Positions 38,738 to 46,883 of a DNA stretch of 62,319 bases are shown here, one piece after another. The stretch is from contig JAUZPL010000018.1 in assembly GCA_030705955.1 (NCBI GenBank), forward strand, positions 1 to 62,319, given 5' to 3'. How positions within the stretch are numbered: the stretch's first letter is position 1; every line of letters begins with the position of its first letter. The position numbers and the translations under genes were made by a program. The stretch is from Bacillota bacterium. GTDB taxonomy: Bacteria > Bacillota > Bacilli > Bacillales > Cytobacillaceae. Below the pieces are notes generated by a model. The model had not been told where the DNA came from and did not search any database. It was given only the letters and a program-made list of their open reading frames with translations.

Positions 38738-38869
38738 TTACTCAGCTTTACCGAGTCTCTTTTGTTCAATACGCTGCTCAATTTTTTCTAAAGCTGCGTG
38801 GTCTTTTAAAAGTTGTGTTTTATTTTCAGATACTAGCTCTGCAAAAGAACGCTTTCTAGGTTTTCTCAT
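38738..38869 (-). CDS. FbpB-like Fur-regulated basic protein
   Basis: 43 aa beginning MRKPRKRSFAELVSENKTQL, then KDHAALEKIEQRIEQKRLG. This is the FbpB/FbpA-type small basic peptide, which in B. subtilis helps the sRNA FsrA reduce iron-protein synthesis. AAGGTGAT is the ribosome site. No convincing Fur box is visible upstream; a cre-like sequence is (38912-38925). It lies next to yneN and aconitase, and aconitase is a known FsrA-regulon iron protein in B. subtilis. Confidence 0.7.
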   Translation of the reverse strand: MRKPRKRSFAELVSENKTQLLKDHAALEKIEQRIEQKRLGKAE

Positions 38870-38911
38870 CTAAATCACCTTCCTTAATAATATTCTAACA
38901 GTAATTATGTC

Positions 38912-38925
38912 CGTAAACGCTCTCA
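38912..38925 (-). promoter_or_regulatory. candidate cre (CcpA) site upstream of fbpB-like gene
   Basis: TGAGAGCGTTTACG on the minus strand fits the cre consensus TGWNANCGNWWWCA except the last base. It lies about 43 bases before the FbpB-like start codon. Binding is not shown. Confidence 0.35.
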
Positions 38926-38970
38926 ATTATTACAAATTTGCGAAAATTAAATTGTATTTTTATCTTTTAA

Positions 38971-39011
38971 AAAATGAAAAAGAACATTGCATCAATGTTC
39001 TTTTTCATTTT
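38971..39011 (-). terminator. terminator after yneN
   Basis: AAAATGAAAAAGAACATTG pairs with CAATGTTCTTTTTCATTTT, overlapping the yneN stop. Strong stem with A and T flanks. Confidence 0.8.
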
Positions 39012-39552
39012 ACTTTAAATTGTCTGTAAATTTTTTCATCATATCGAGTGTCATACCGCCCGTGTATTTATTCTGTATAATCCCCTTTTGATCAATAAAA
39101 TAGGTAGTAGGAATAGCAAGTATTTGATACGTCTTATTTACACTTCCATCTTTGTCTAACAGAATCGGAAATGTAATCCCATCTTTTGCTGCAAATCCCT
39201 TTACATCATTCTCTGGATCTATATTAACCGCAATCAACACTAAATTAGGATCTTTTTGTTTATAGAATTTCTCCATTTCCGGCATTTCCGCTTTACATGG
39301 AGGACACCAAGTTGCCCAAAAGTTTAGCATTACTTTTTTTCCTTTTAAATCAGAAAGTTTTACAGTTTCCCCTGTTAAGGTCGTTAATTCAAAATCGGGT
39401 GCTTTAGCTCCAATTTTCAAACCATTACTTTGTGTGGAGGCCGTATCCGTATTTTTTGGTGTATTTGGTTCCGTTTTCTTATCCATAGCCTGGACAATTG
39501 CTACAGTAAGTAATGAAATAAGTAAAACAGCAGCAATAACCTTTTTAATCAT
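39010..39552 (-). CDS. yneN: membrane-anchored TlpA/ResA-like thiol-disulfide oxidoreductase
   Basis: 180 aa. An N-terminal hydrophobic segment ([20 protein letters not shown]) anchors or exports it, followed by a disordered linker. The thioredoxin fold has [20 protein letters not shown], the active site [17 protein letters not shown] (CPPC) and the cis-Pro motif AIPTTYFID. Members reduce disulfides outside the membrane, for example in cytochrome c maturation or spore coat assembly; the partner here is unknown. Position before aconitase matches B. subtilis yneN. Confidence 0.85.
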   Translation of the reverse strand: MIKKVIAAVLLISLLTVAIVQAMDKKTEPNTPKNTDTASTQSNGLKIGAKAPDFELTTLTGETVKLSDLKGKKVMLNFWATWCPPCKAEMPEMEKFYKQKDPNLVLIAVNIDPENDVKGFAAKDGITFPILLDKDGSVNKTYQILAIPTTYFIDQKGIIQNKYTGGMTLDMMKKFTDNLK

Positions 39553-39680
39553 GCTAGGTCCCCCTTTATGTTCTCGAATAAAATGTGCTAAATTGATTTT
39601 ACACTATCTTGTTAGTTGAAATAAAGGTTTGTTATGTCTAAATCATGCCGAAAATGTGACGAAATCCTAAAAAATGTGAA

Positions 39681-39710
39681 AAACACCATGCTCCAATGAA
39701 CATGGTGTTT
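39681..39710 (-). terminator. terminator after aconitase
   Basis: AAACACCATG and CATGGTGTTT pair perfectly with a 10-base loop; leftward it is followed by TTTCACATTTTTT. Confidence 0.8.
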
Positions 39711-39723
39711 TATAGATGGAAAA

Positions 39724-42429
39724 TTATGCTTGTAATTTTTCGCGAAGAACCATTTGAAGGATACCACCATGACGATAGTAATCGATTTCTACTTCTGAAT
39801 CAAATCGAACAACAACTTCGAATTCTTTCTTATTGCCAGCTTCATCAGTAGCAGTTACCTTCAATAAATCACGAGGTTTTACATTTTCGCTAACATTGAC
39901 ATCAATCGTTTCTGTTCCTGTTAATCCTAATGTATCCGCGTTCTCTCCTTCTTTAAACTGAAGTGGAAGGACACCCATTAAAACAAGGTTAGAACGATGG
40001 ATACGTTCGAAGCTCTCAGCGATGACTGTTTTAATACCTAAAAGGTTAGTACCTTTTGCTGCCCAGTCACGAGAAGAACCCATTCCGTAATCTTTACCTG
40101 CTAGAATGGCAAGACTTGTGCCATCTTGCTTATATTTCATACAAGCATCATAGATAGACATAACTTCATTTGTTGGCCAGTAAGTTGTTACTCCACCCTC
40201 TGTACCAGGTGCAATTTGGTTACGAATACGAATGTTTGCAAAAGTACCTCTTGTCATAACTCGGTCATTACCACGACGTGACCCGTAAGAGTTAAAATCA
40301 CGTGGTGATACACCATTTTCTTGAAGGAAAAGACCAGCAGGAGTTTTAACTCCGATTGCACCTGCTGGAGAAATATGATCCGTAGTAACGGAATCTCCAA
40401 ATTTGCCTACTACGCGCAAGCCTGTAAGTGGTTGAACTTCACCTGGATCACGAGATAGACCTTCAAAGAATGGAGGGTTTTGAATGTATGTTGATGAATC
40501 ATCCCAAGAATATAAGGCATCATCAGTCGTTTCAATTTCGTTCCAACGTTCATTGCTGTTGAATACGTGTTCGTATTCTTTTCTAAAGATTTCAGGTGTA
40601 ACAGTTTTCAGTACTAGTTCTTTGACCTCTTCTTGTGTTGGCCAAATATCTTTTAGGAATACATTATTGCCATCTTGATCTTTACCAATTGGATCATTGT
40701 TTAAGTCAATGTCAACGGTTCCGGCAAGAGCATAACCCACAACAAGTGGTGGTGATGCAAGGTAGTTGCCTTTTACTAAAGCATGAATACGGCCTTCAAA
40801 GTTACGGTTACCAGAAAGGACAGAGGTAACAAGTAAATCGCTATCGATTATTGCTTTTTCAATTTCTTCTAATAAAGGACCGGAGTTACCGATACATGTA
40901 GTGCAGCCATAGCCTACTAGGTTGAATCCTAGGTTTTCTAGATATTGAAGTAATCCAGCATTTTCTAAATAATCAGTAACAACTTTAGATCCTGGTGCCA
41001 AAGAAGTTTTAACATATTTTGGAACCTTTAATCCTTTTTCAACAGCTTTTTTAGCAAGTAATCCTGCTCCAAGCATTACATATGGGTTAGAAGTGTTCGT
41101 ACAGCTTGTGATGGCAGCAATAGCTAAATCGCCAGTTTTCATGGTTACTTCTTCACCATTAAATTTGATTGTTGCAGTTTTTTCCAGTTCATTTGGTTTT
41201 GCACCAAATCCTTGGTTACCTGCTGGAGATTGAAGAGCTTTATGGAAAGCTTCTTTCATTTTTGATAATGGAATTAAATCCTGTGGACGTTTTGGCCCTG
41301 CAAGATTAGGTTCAATATCTGTAAGGTTGACTTCAAGATTTTCTGTATATACTGGATCTACGGAGTCAACAGTTAAGAATAAACCGTTTGCTTTGCTGTA
41401 TGCTTCAACCACTTTAATATGGTCTTCATCACGACCTGTTAAGCGCATGTAGGAAAGTGACTCATCATCAACTGGGAAGAAACCACATGTTGCACCATAT
41501 TCAGGAGCCATGTTTGCAATAGTTGCGCGATCTGCAAGGGTTAATTTCGCAACACCAGGGCCATAGAATTCTACAAATTTTCCAACCACACCATGTGAAC
41601 GTAGAACTTGAGTAATTTTAAGTGTAAGGTCAGTTGCAGTAGTACCATTGGGTAATTCACCAACTAATTTAACCCCAATTACTTCAGGTACAGGGAAATA
41701 AGATGGCTGACCAAGCATACCTGCTTCTGCTTCAATACCGCCAACTCCCCAACCAAGTACACCAATACCATTAATCATAGTTGTATGAGAGTCTGTTCCA
41801 ACTAAAGAATCTGGGAATGTTTCAAGCTCTCCATTTTTTTCAACAACCTGAACAACATTTGCAAGATATTCTAGGTTTACTTGGTGAACAATACCAGTTG
41901 CAGGTGGAACAGCACGATAGTTATCAAATGCTTTTTGAGCCCAATTTAAAAATTTATAGCGCTCCATATTGCGTTCAAATTCTTTTTCCATATTTAATTG
42001 GAGTGCTTCATTTGTACCATATTTGTCTACTTGAACGGAGTGGTCGATTACTAAATCAACAGGAATTTCTGGATTGATTTTATCAGGATCTCCACCCATA
42101 TCTGCCATAGCTTTTCTTAATGATGCAAGATCTACAACTGCAGGTACCCCTGTGAAATCTTGTAAAATAACTCGTGAAGGTTTAAATGGAACATCTACAT
42201 CTCTTTGTTCAGGTGTATTCCATTTCGCTAAATTTTCAACGTGCTCCTTTGTAATAACACGTCCGTCCAATTGACGAAGTACTGATTCAAGTAAAACCTT
42301 AATAGAGTATGGTAATTTTGAGACTTTGCCAACTCCAGCCTCTTCCAATGCGTTTAATCGATAGTAATGATAGGTTTTCCCATCCACATTAAATGAGGAA
42401 CGTGCATTAAAAACATCATTTTTCACCAT
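39724..42429 (-). CDS. acnA: aconitate hydratase
   Basis: 901 aa, full length for the AcnA/IRP1 type (B. subtilis CitB). It interconverts citrate and isocitrate in the TCA cycle, and the apo form can bind RNA. The 4Fe-4S ligands are visible in [10 protein letters not shown] and [14 protein letters not shown]. Substrate residues lie in [20 protein letters not shown], and the C-terminal swivel domain has [13 protein letters not shown] and [20 protein letters not shown]. CcpC-type operators lie upstream (42542-42582), as in B. subtilis. Confidence 0.97.
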   Translation of the reverse strand: MVKNDVFNARSSFNVDGKTYHYYRLNALEEAGVGKVSKLPYSIKVLLESVLRQLDGRVITKEHVENLAKWNTPEQRDVDVPFKPSRVILQDFTGVPAVVDLASLRKAMADMGGDPDKINPEIPVDLVIDHSVQVDKYGTNEALQLNMEKEFERNMERYKFLNWAQKAFDNYRAVPPATGIVHQVNLEYLANVVQVVEKNGELETFPDSLVGTDSHTTMINGIGVLGWGVGGIEAEAGMLGQPSYFPVPEVIGVKLVGELPNGTTATDLTLKITQVLRSHGVVGKFVEFYGPGVAKLTLADRATIANMAPEYGATCGFFPVDDESLSYMRLTGRDEDHIKVVEAYSKANGLFLTVDSVDPVYTENLEVNLTDIEPNLAGPKRPQDLIPLSKMKEAFHKALQSPAGNQGFGAKPNELEKTATIKFNGEEVTMKTGDLAIAAITSCTNTSNPYVMLGAGLLAKKAVEKGLKVPKYVKTSLAPGSKVVTDYLENAGLLQYLENLGFNLVGYGCTTCIGNSGPLLEEIEKAIIDSDLLVTSVLSGNRNFEGRIHALVKGNYLASPPLVVGYALAGTVDIDLNNDPIGKDQDGNNVFLKDIWPTQEEVKELVLKTVTPEIFRKEYEHVFNSNERWNEIETTDDALYSWDDSSTYIQNPPFFEGLSRDPGEVQPLTGLRVVGKFGDSVTTDHISPAGAIGVKTPAGLFLQENGVSPRDFNSYGSRRGNDRVMTRGTFANIRIRNQIAPGTEGGVTTYWPTNEVMSIYDACMKYKQDGTSLAILAGKDYGMGSSRDWAAKGTNLLGIKTVIAESFERIHRSNLVLMGVLPLQFKEGENADTLGLTGTETIDVNVSENVKPRDLLKVTATDEAGNKKEFEVVVRFDSEVEIDYYRHGGILQMVLREKLQA

Positions 42430-42745
42430 AAACTTTTACCCCTTCCCAAAAAAAATCTGCAAATTGTCGAAAAGTTTGAATTTTCCCATCCATGTACACT
42501 TTTCTCACAATTACAATATAATACAACAACTCATATAAGTAAATAACAAGAAAGTTATTGCTTTTGATAAGTTTTTCTTATCTTGTCTATTGCATTTTTA
42601 CAAAAGATGTATGAAATCAAAGTCAAATCATAAACTTTTCTTTTTCGTTCCTTACGATATTATGACTATTTATTATGGTAAAAAAACTTTCTTTCAACAT
42701 TTTTTTCTTAAAGTTAGAAAAAATAATTATAGGAGGTGATTATTG
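42430..42745. other. divergent promoter region of aconitase and sspO
   Basis: About 315 bases without a gene, containing the CcpC-like dyads for acnA (42542-42582) and the AGGAGGTGAT ribosome site of sspO at 42731-42740. Confidence 0.5.
42542..42582 (-). promoter_or_regulatory. two candidate CcpC boxes upstream of aconitase
   Basis: GATAAGTTTTTCTTATC (42566-42582) is an exact ATAA-N7-TTAT dyad, the CcpC box described for B. subtilis citB. A second repeat, ATAAC...GTTAT (42543-42558), has N8 spacing. They lie 113-153 bases before the aconitase start. Citrate-responsive repression by CcpC is the expected role; ccpC itself is not in the window. Confidence 0.6.
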
Positions 42746-42895
42746 ATGGTAAAGAAAAAGTCAAATCATGTAATTCCTGGGATGAATGTAGCCAAAAGTC
42801 AAGGTATGGGAGCAGGTTTTAATGAAGAAATGGGAAATGAACCACTATCAATAAAAGAGAAAATGAACAACAAAAAGAAAAAGAAGAATCAATAA
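42746..42895 (+). CDS. sspO: small acid-soluble spore protein O
   Basis: 49 aa, too short for standard calling. ATG 42746 follows [33 protein letters not shown] and the basic tail NNKKKKKNQ match SspO (CotK), a minor forespore SASP. Divergent from aconitase and followed by sspP, as in B. subtilis. Confidence 0.92.
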   Translation: MVKKKSNHVIPGMNVAKSQGMGAGFNEEMGNEPLSIKEKMNNKKKKKNQ

Positions 42896-42898
42896 AAA

Positions 42899-42933
42899 TG
42901 TAAAGGCAGGGATTAAATGACCCTGCCTTTACA
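42899..42933. terminator. bidirectional terminator between sspO and the next gene
   Basis: TGTAAAGGCAGGG and CCCTGCCTTTACA pair perfectly over 13 bp with a 9-base loop. It can end sspO rightward and the converging small gene leftward. Confidence 0.8.
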
Positions 42934-42934
42934 T

Positions 42935-43216
42935 TTACTCAAAATTATTTACCTCACTAACCATCTTTTGTAAATCCTGCTGAAACGTTTGAAGTTGAGC
43001 CTTTTGATGTTCTGTTGCAACTTCTAATGCATTTTCAATTTGTTGGTAGGCTTCATTTACTTCTTCTTTCAAATGATTTAATTGATGCCCATAAGAACTG
43101 CTGTCCTTCACAATTTCAACATAAAGCTCTTCTGCATTTTCCATGCTTTGCTGAGCTGCTTGAAAAGCAAGTTGCTTATCTTTATGGTAAGGCATTTTAT
43201 TTGTTTTATTATTCAC
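42935..43216 (-). CDS. small coiled-coil protein, unknown
   Basis: 93 aa from the GTG at 43216, after AGAGGAG at good spacing. A much longer open frame extends to 43456, but that part runs antisense through sspP and has no coding character. The protein is almost entirely helical: KDKQLAFQAAQQSMENAEEL, LNHLKEEVNEAYQQIENALE and HQKAQLQTFQQDLQKMVSEV. It lies between sspO and sspP, so a spore role is possible but unproven. Confidence 0.65.
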   Translation of the reverse strand: MNNKTNKMPYHKDKQLAFQAAQQSMENAEELYVEIVKDSSSYGHQLNHLKEEVNEAYQQIENALEVATEHQKAQLQTFQQDLQKMVSEVNNFE

Positions 43217-43338
43217 TTTATTTTCACTCCTCTTAAATGAAACCAGTATACGGTTAAATTGTGCAAAAACACTTAAAGTATACGAAGAATAAAATAAGTG
43301 GTTAATTCTCATCCTAACCATTAGGAGGGTGATATTTT

Positions 43339-43482
43339 GTGAATAAAAACGATAGCAAAGATATGCGCCGTAATGCGCCAAAAGGAAACCAGTCCGGGCA
43401 GCCACAGCCTCTAAGCGGATCACATAAAGTAAAAAACAGACAACATACCCGTGCAAAACATAACTCTCATCATGATATGTAA
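43339..43482 (+). CDS. sspP: small acid-soluble spore protein P
   Basis: 47 aa, too short for standard calling. GTG 43339 follows AGGAGG with a 10-base gap. [40 protein letters not shown] and the tail NSHHDM match SspP (CotL). It is a minor forespore spore protein paired with sspO. Confidence 0.92.
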   Translation: MNKNDSKDMRRNAPKGNQSGQPQPLSGSHKVKNRQHTRAKHNSHHDM

Positions 43483-43490
43483 AAATGTAG

Positions 43491-43509
43491 GGGCCAATGC
43501 AATTGGCCC
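43491..43509. terminator. terminator between sspP and selA
   Basis: GGGCCAA and TTGGCCC pair across five bases, followed by TTTTCTT on the right. It closes sspP and, read leftward, selA. Confidence 0.7.
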
Positions 43510-43516
43510 TTTTCTT

Positions 43517-44923
43517 CTAGAGACTGGAAAGTCCATCTATGACTAAATTTTCTTCACTTTCTAAAACAGTTCTTAAATCAATAAGAAATTCATCTTTTTG
43601 AATTCTACCAATAATGGATGGGTTTGTTTCTGTTCTTAATTTTCGTGCTAACTGTTCTGCTGAATAGGAATCATGCTTTAATGCAATTAATTTGGTTGGT
43701 AAAGTTACTTCAGGCATTGTTCCACCACCAACCTGGCTTGTTCCATCTAATAAATTTACTTTGAAATTTGTTGTGTTTTGAAGAAGATTGAATATAAATT
43801 TTGATGCTCTTTCTTCCAAATGATCAATGGACTGTAACATATCACGAATGGTAGGAATGTTTTGAAAACCAACTTCTCCCCGTGCATAGTCCAGCAAAGT
43901 TCCTTCAAGTGCGGCTAAAGTCATTTTATCAACACGAAGGACCCTGGCTAACTGATGTTTTTTAAGGCGGTCAATTAAGTATTTTTTGCCTGCTATAATT
44001 CCTGCCTGTGGACCTCCTAACAGTTTGTCTCCACTAAACGTCACAAGATCTGCTCCCAGGTCAATTACTTCTCTTACGACAGGTTCTTCACCAATCCCTT
44101 GTTTTTGAAAATCAAATAGTGCTCCACTTCCCAGATCTTCATAAAAAATGAAACCATCGTTATTTTTAGTTAGTTGTATAAGTTCTATGGTTTCAACGGA
44201 TTCAGTAAAGCCGATTACTTTAAAATTACTGGTATGAACCTTCATGATGATAGCAGTTTCAGGTGTTATTGCCTGTTCATAATCAAAAAGATGTGTTTTG
44301 TTTGTAGTACCAACTTCAACGAGTTTTGCACCACTCTCTTCCATGATAGATGAGATTCGAAAAGATCCCCCAATTTCTACAAGTTGGCCTCTTGAAACAA
44401 TAACTTCTCTATTTTCTGCAATGGCTCTTAAAACTAAAAAAACAGCGGCAGCATTGTTATTTACAATCATTGCAGCCTCAGCACCAGTTAAATCTTTAAT
44501 TAATTCCTCAACATGACTATGCCGGGAACCACGCTCACCTTTTTCAAGATTGTATTCTAGATTGGAGTAGTTTTGAGCAGTTTCTACAACATGAGCAACC
44601 GCTTGATCACTTAATCTTGCTCTGCCTAAATTTGTATGTAAAATGGTTCCAGTTGCATTGATAACTCTCTTTAAAGTATATGAAAATTGTTTTACCAGCT
44701 TATTTTTTAACATGGAAAATAAATCATCTATAAAATCTGGTGTTCCCGGTACTCCATGATTCCAATTGTTAGCTAAAATGAGGGTCCTAATTTCATCTAA
44801 AACTTCCTTTAGGAAATTAGTTAATTCAGGAAAGTTAATATTGTTTTCTTCTAATAAACTTAAAAAATGAGCATGGTTTTGAAGCTCATGTACAGCTGGA
44901 ATCGAACGAAGCCATTCTTTCAT
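43517..44923 (-). CDS. selA: L-seryl-tRNA(Sec) selenium transferase
   Basis: 468 aa from the ATG at 44923, preceded by GGGAG; a longer frame to 44956 lacks one. SelA converts Ser-tRNA(Sec) to Sec-tRNA(Sec) using selenophosphate, as a PLP-dependent decamer. Motifs: SIPAVHELQNHAHFLSLLEE, INATGTILHTNLGRARLSDQ, NYSNLEYNLEKGERGSRHSH and the PLP Lys in DLVTFSGDKLLGGPQAGI. It needs SelD (46884) as selenophosphate source. SelB usually follows selA, but here a terminator and sspP follow instead. Confidence 0.95.
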   Translation of the reverse strand: MKEWLRSIPAVHELQNHAHFLSLLEENNINFPELTNFLKEVLDEIRTLILANNWNHGVPGTPDFIDDLFSMLKNKLVKQFSYTLKRVINATGTILHTNLGRARLSDQAVAHVVETAQNYSNLEYNLEKGERGSRHSHVEELIKDLTGAEAAMIVNNNAAAVFLVLRAIAENREVIVSRGQLVEIGGSFRISSIMEESGAKLVEVGTTNKTHLFDYEQAITPETAIIMKVHTSNFKVIGFTESVETIELIQLTKNNDGFIFYEDLGSGALFDFQKQGIGEEPVVREVIDLGADLVTFSGDKLLGGPQAGIIAGKKYLIDRLKKHQLARVLRVDKMTLAALEGTLLDYARGEVGFQNIPTIRDMLQSIDHLEERASKFIFNLLQNTTNFKVNLLDGTSQVGGGTMPEVTLPTKLIALKHDSYSAEQLARKLRTETNPSIIGRIQKDEFLIDLRTVLESEENLVIDGLSSL

Positions 44924-45020
44924 TAAGAAAACTCCCTTATTATCTATATAGGACAATTATAACATTTTTCACATTTTACTGCTGTTTGAATAAAATAAAC
45001 CAGGCAAGGAGGTGATAAGG

Positions 45021-45410
45021 ATGTACACTGGGGAAGAAGAGAAGTTTGTTAAGAATGAGGAAATGGAAAAGTGGTTAAAGAATTTTTTTCTGGACCCATT
45101 AACTTCTCATTTTGATCAAACACAATTTCAGATTGACATTTATGAAACAGAAATGGACTGGATTCTTGAAGCTATCCTTAGTGGATACCAAACATCAGAT
45201 ATTACTGTTTTTGTTGAAGGCAAAAAACTTATTATTACTGTTGTGTCCTCTGTCCTGTTGGCTAACAAAAAACGAATTCGTATTATTGAATTTCCATTTC
45301 CAATCATGAAACAGTTAGTGACAGCATCCTTTTATAACGGTATTTTAGAAATTTTTATTTCCAAAACTGAAAAGGGATTAAATAAAAATCGATTTATAAC
45401 GTTGCCATAA
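45021..45410 (+). CDS. cotM: spore coat protein CotM-like (Hsp20 family)
   Basis: 129 aa from the ATG at 45021, with GGAGG 8 bases upstream; the GTG at 45012 lies in that site. The small heat-shock/alpha-crystallin type fold is recognisable in QFQIDIYETEMDWILEAILS, VEGKKLIITVVSSVLLANKK and RIRIIEFPFPIMKQLVTASF. The position next to sspP matches cotM of B. subtilis, an outer coat protein made under SigK control. The family is clear; the gene name rests mainly on synteny. Confidence 0.75.
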   Translation: MYTGEEEKFVKNEEMEKWLKNFFLDPLTSHFDQTQFQIDIYETEMDWILEAILSGYQTSDITVFVEGKKLIITVVSSVLLANKKRIRIIEFPFPIMKQLVTASFYNGILEIFISKTEKGLNKNRFITLP

Positions 45411-45512
45411 GGATTTTTTATTAGTTTACATAACAATATTATAGAACACTTATTGTTTCTATAATATTTTCTCTTCCATTCTATTCATTCTTTTTTGTTT
45501 TATTGATAACCA

Positions 45513-46343
45513 TTAGAATTTCTCCTCCTTGGTCAATTCATTAATAATATAATCGTTTGTACATTGAAGTTGTTGCGGAATGTCATAACGATTTGAATTC
45601 AATCCAAAGTAATAAGTAGTTTTTGGTTCTCCATACGATATATGTTTCAGCTGGCTAGTTTGTCCTGTTAATTTCAATAAAAGTCTCTCGTAAAATTCAG
45701 CTTCAGTTATCTTATCAACTGATCTTAGGTGAATGATTCCTTTCAGTTCTTTTTCAATCATAAACCTAAGTTGTTTTGCTAAAAGAGTATCCAAGAGGTT
45801 ATCACGTATTAAATTACGATAAACATTGATTACTTGATTTTTTTGAACTCCTTCTTTGACAATATTCATCCTAAGAGATTCTTTCCCCCATATAGAAGGT
45901 ATTCGAATAATAACAGCCCGTTCGCCTAACATTTCTCTTACTATATTTTCAGCTTGAATTTTGTAGTTTCCATAATCTGACTCAGCAAAAGGAATATCAA
46001 TTTCAGAATGGAATCTTGAAAAATCACCATCAAAGACATTTGTAGTAGAAAAAAAGTAAAGAATTGTATGGGAGTCTACAAGTTGTAACGCCAATTCTTT
46101 ATGAAATTCTAATTGTTGAGAAAACTCACCTCTCAAACAAGAAATGACTATATCTGGTTTTACGGATTGAATCGTTTCTCTTAGTTTTTCTATTTGTCCA
46201 ACATGTAGTTGAATCTGCTTTTTAATAGGGAGTTTAATGGTAGATGAAACATATGACCCATAAACCTCGAAAAAATCTTTACATTCTTTGGCTATAGCTG
46301 TTCCAACTAGCCCACTTACACCTAAAATTAGCATTTTCTTCAT
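45513..46343 (-). CDS. RmlD-like NAD(P)-dependent sugar-nucleotide oxidoreductase
   Basis: 276 aa from ATG 46343, after GGAGGTG; the longer frame to 46358 overlaps it. The N terminus KKMLILGVSGLVGTAIAKEC is an NAD(P) Rossmann loop. FFSTTNVFDGDF and YGNYKIQAENIVREM carry the Thr/Tyr-x-x-x-Lys active-site elements of extended SDRs (YGNYK), as in dTDP-4-dehydrorhamnose reductase. Other RmlBCD genes are absent nearby, so the sugar is unknown. Confidence 0.75.
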   Translation of the reverse strand: MKKMLILGVSGLVGTAIAKECKDFFEVYGSYVSSTIKLPIKKQIQLHVGQIEKLRETIQSVKPDIVISCLRGEFSQQLEFHKELALQLVDSHTILYFFSTTNVFDGDFSRFHSEIDIPFAESDYGNYKIQAENIVREMLGERAVIIRIPSIWGKESLRMNIVKEGVQKNQVINVYRNLIRDNLLDTLLAKQLRFMIEKELKGIIHLRSVDKITEAEFYERLLLKLTGQTSQLKHISYGEPKTTYYFGLNSNRYDIPQQLQCTNDYIINELTKEEKF

Positions 46344-46465
46344 TTCAAACACCTCCAACTATAAGTTCTACTTTTCAATTTATAATTCCTTTCTTCATTC
46401 AATTCCTTTGTTAACATCTTATTAATAACTTTGCTTAATCTGTTCATATTTTTTATAAAAGAAAA

Positions 46466-46490
46466 GCAGTAGATTCATAAAATCCACTGC
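46466..46490 (-). terminator. terminator after the Rdx selenoprotein gene
   Basis: GCAGT(A)GAT and ATC(C)ACTGC form a stem around TCATAAA, with TTTTCTTTTATAAA following leftward. Confidence 0.6.
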
Positions 46491-46512
46491 CTTCCTCTTA
46501 TTTTATTAAGTT

Positions 46513-46752
46513 TTATAATGTCTCCATTTTTTTAATAATCTCTTCTACTTCAGGGAAAATACCCGTTTCATCCTTAGAATATATTTTATTCTCATTAACC
46601 GTAACTTCAAAAACTCCTCCGGAACTTGGGATGAGCTCCATTTTTCCTATATCCCTGCGAAAATGATTAAATAAGTCTTCTGCGAAACTCGCAGCTTTTG
46701 GCGCGTAATTTCATTGCATGCAAAATTCAACAGTTACTTGAAATCTACTCAT
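46513..46752 (-). CDS. SelW-like Rdx family selenoprotein (CxxU, Sec14)
   Basis: 79 aa counting one Sec. ATG 46752 lies 8 bases after AAGGAGG. MSRFQVTVEFCMQ is followed by TGA (46711-46713) and NYAPKAASFAEDL, giving a C-M-Q-U motif at residues 11-14. The later GGVFEVTVNENKIYSKDETG and PEVEEIIKKMETL match the thioredoxin-like Rdx fold of SelW/SelT/SelH proteins, where CxxU is the redox site. A hairpin CTGCGA-GTT-TCGCAG lies 17-31 bases past the TGA, a good candidate bacterial SECIS. It is divergent from selD, 131 bases away. It is missed by standard calling. Confidence 0.88.
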
Positions 46753-46883
46753 GAAACTATCCTCCTTCTTACTATCCTTATAGTAAAAAAATATTAGATA
46801 ATCTAAACTTTGGCAATTATTATGCCTCGTGAAATGCGAAATATTCGAGAAAGGGTTATACTGATATCAGGAGGTGGACAGAC

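Noticed and set aside
38870-38940. Fur box for the FbpB-like gene
   Set aside because: No sequence resembling GATAATGATAATCATTATC was found; only a cre-like site is present.
43217-43456. Extended N terminus of the small coiled-coil gene
   Set aside because: The added part lies antisense to sspP and reads as non-coding; a good ribosome site precedes GTG 43216.
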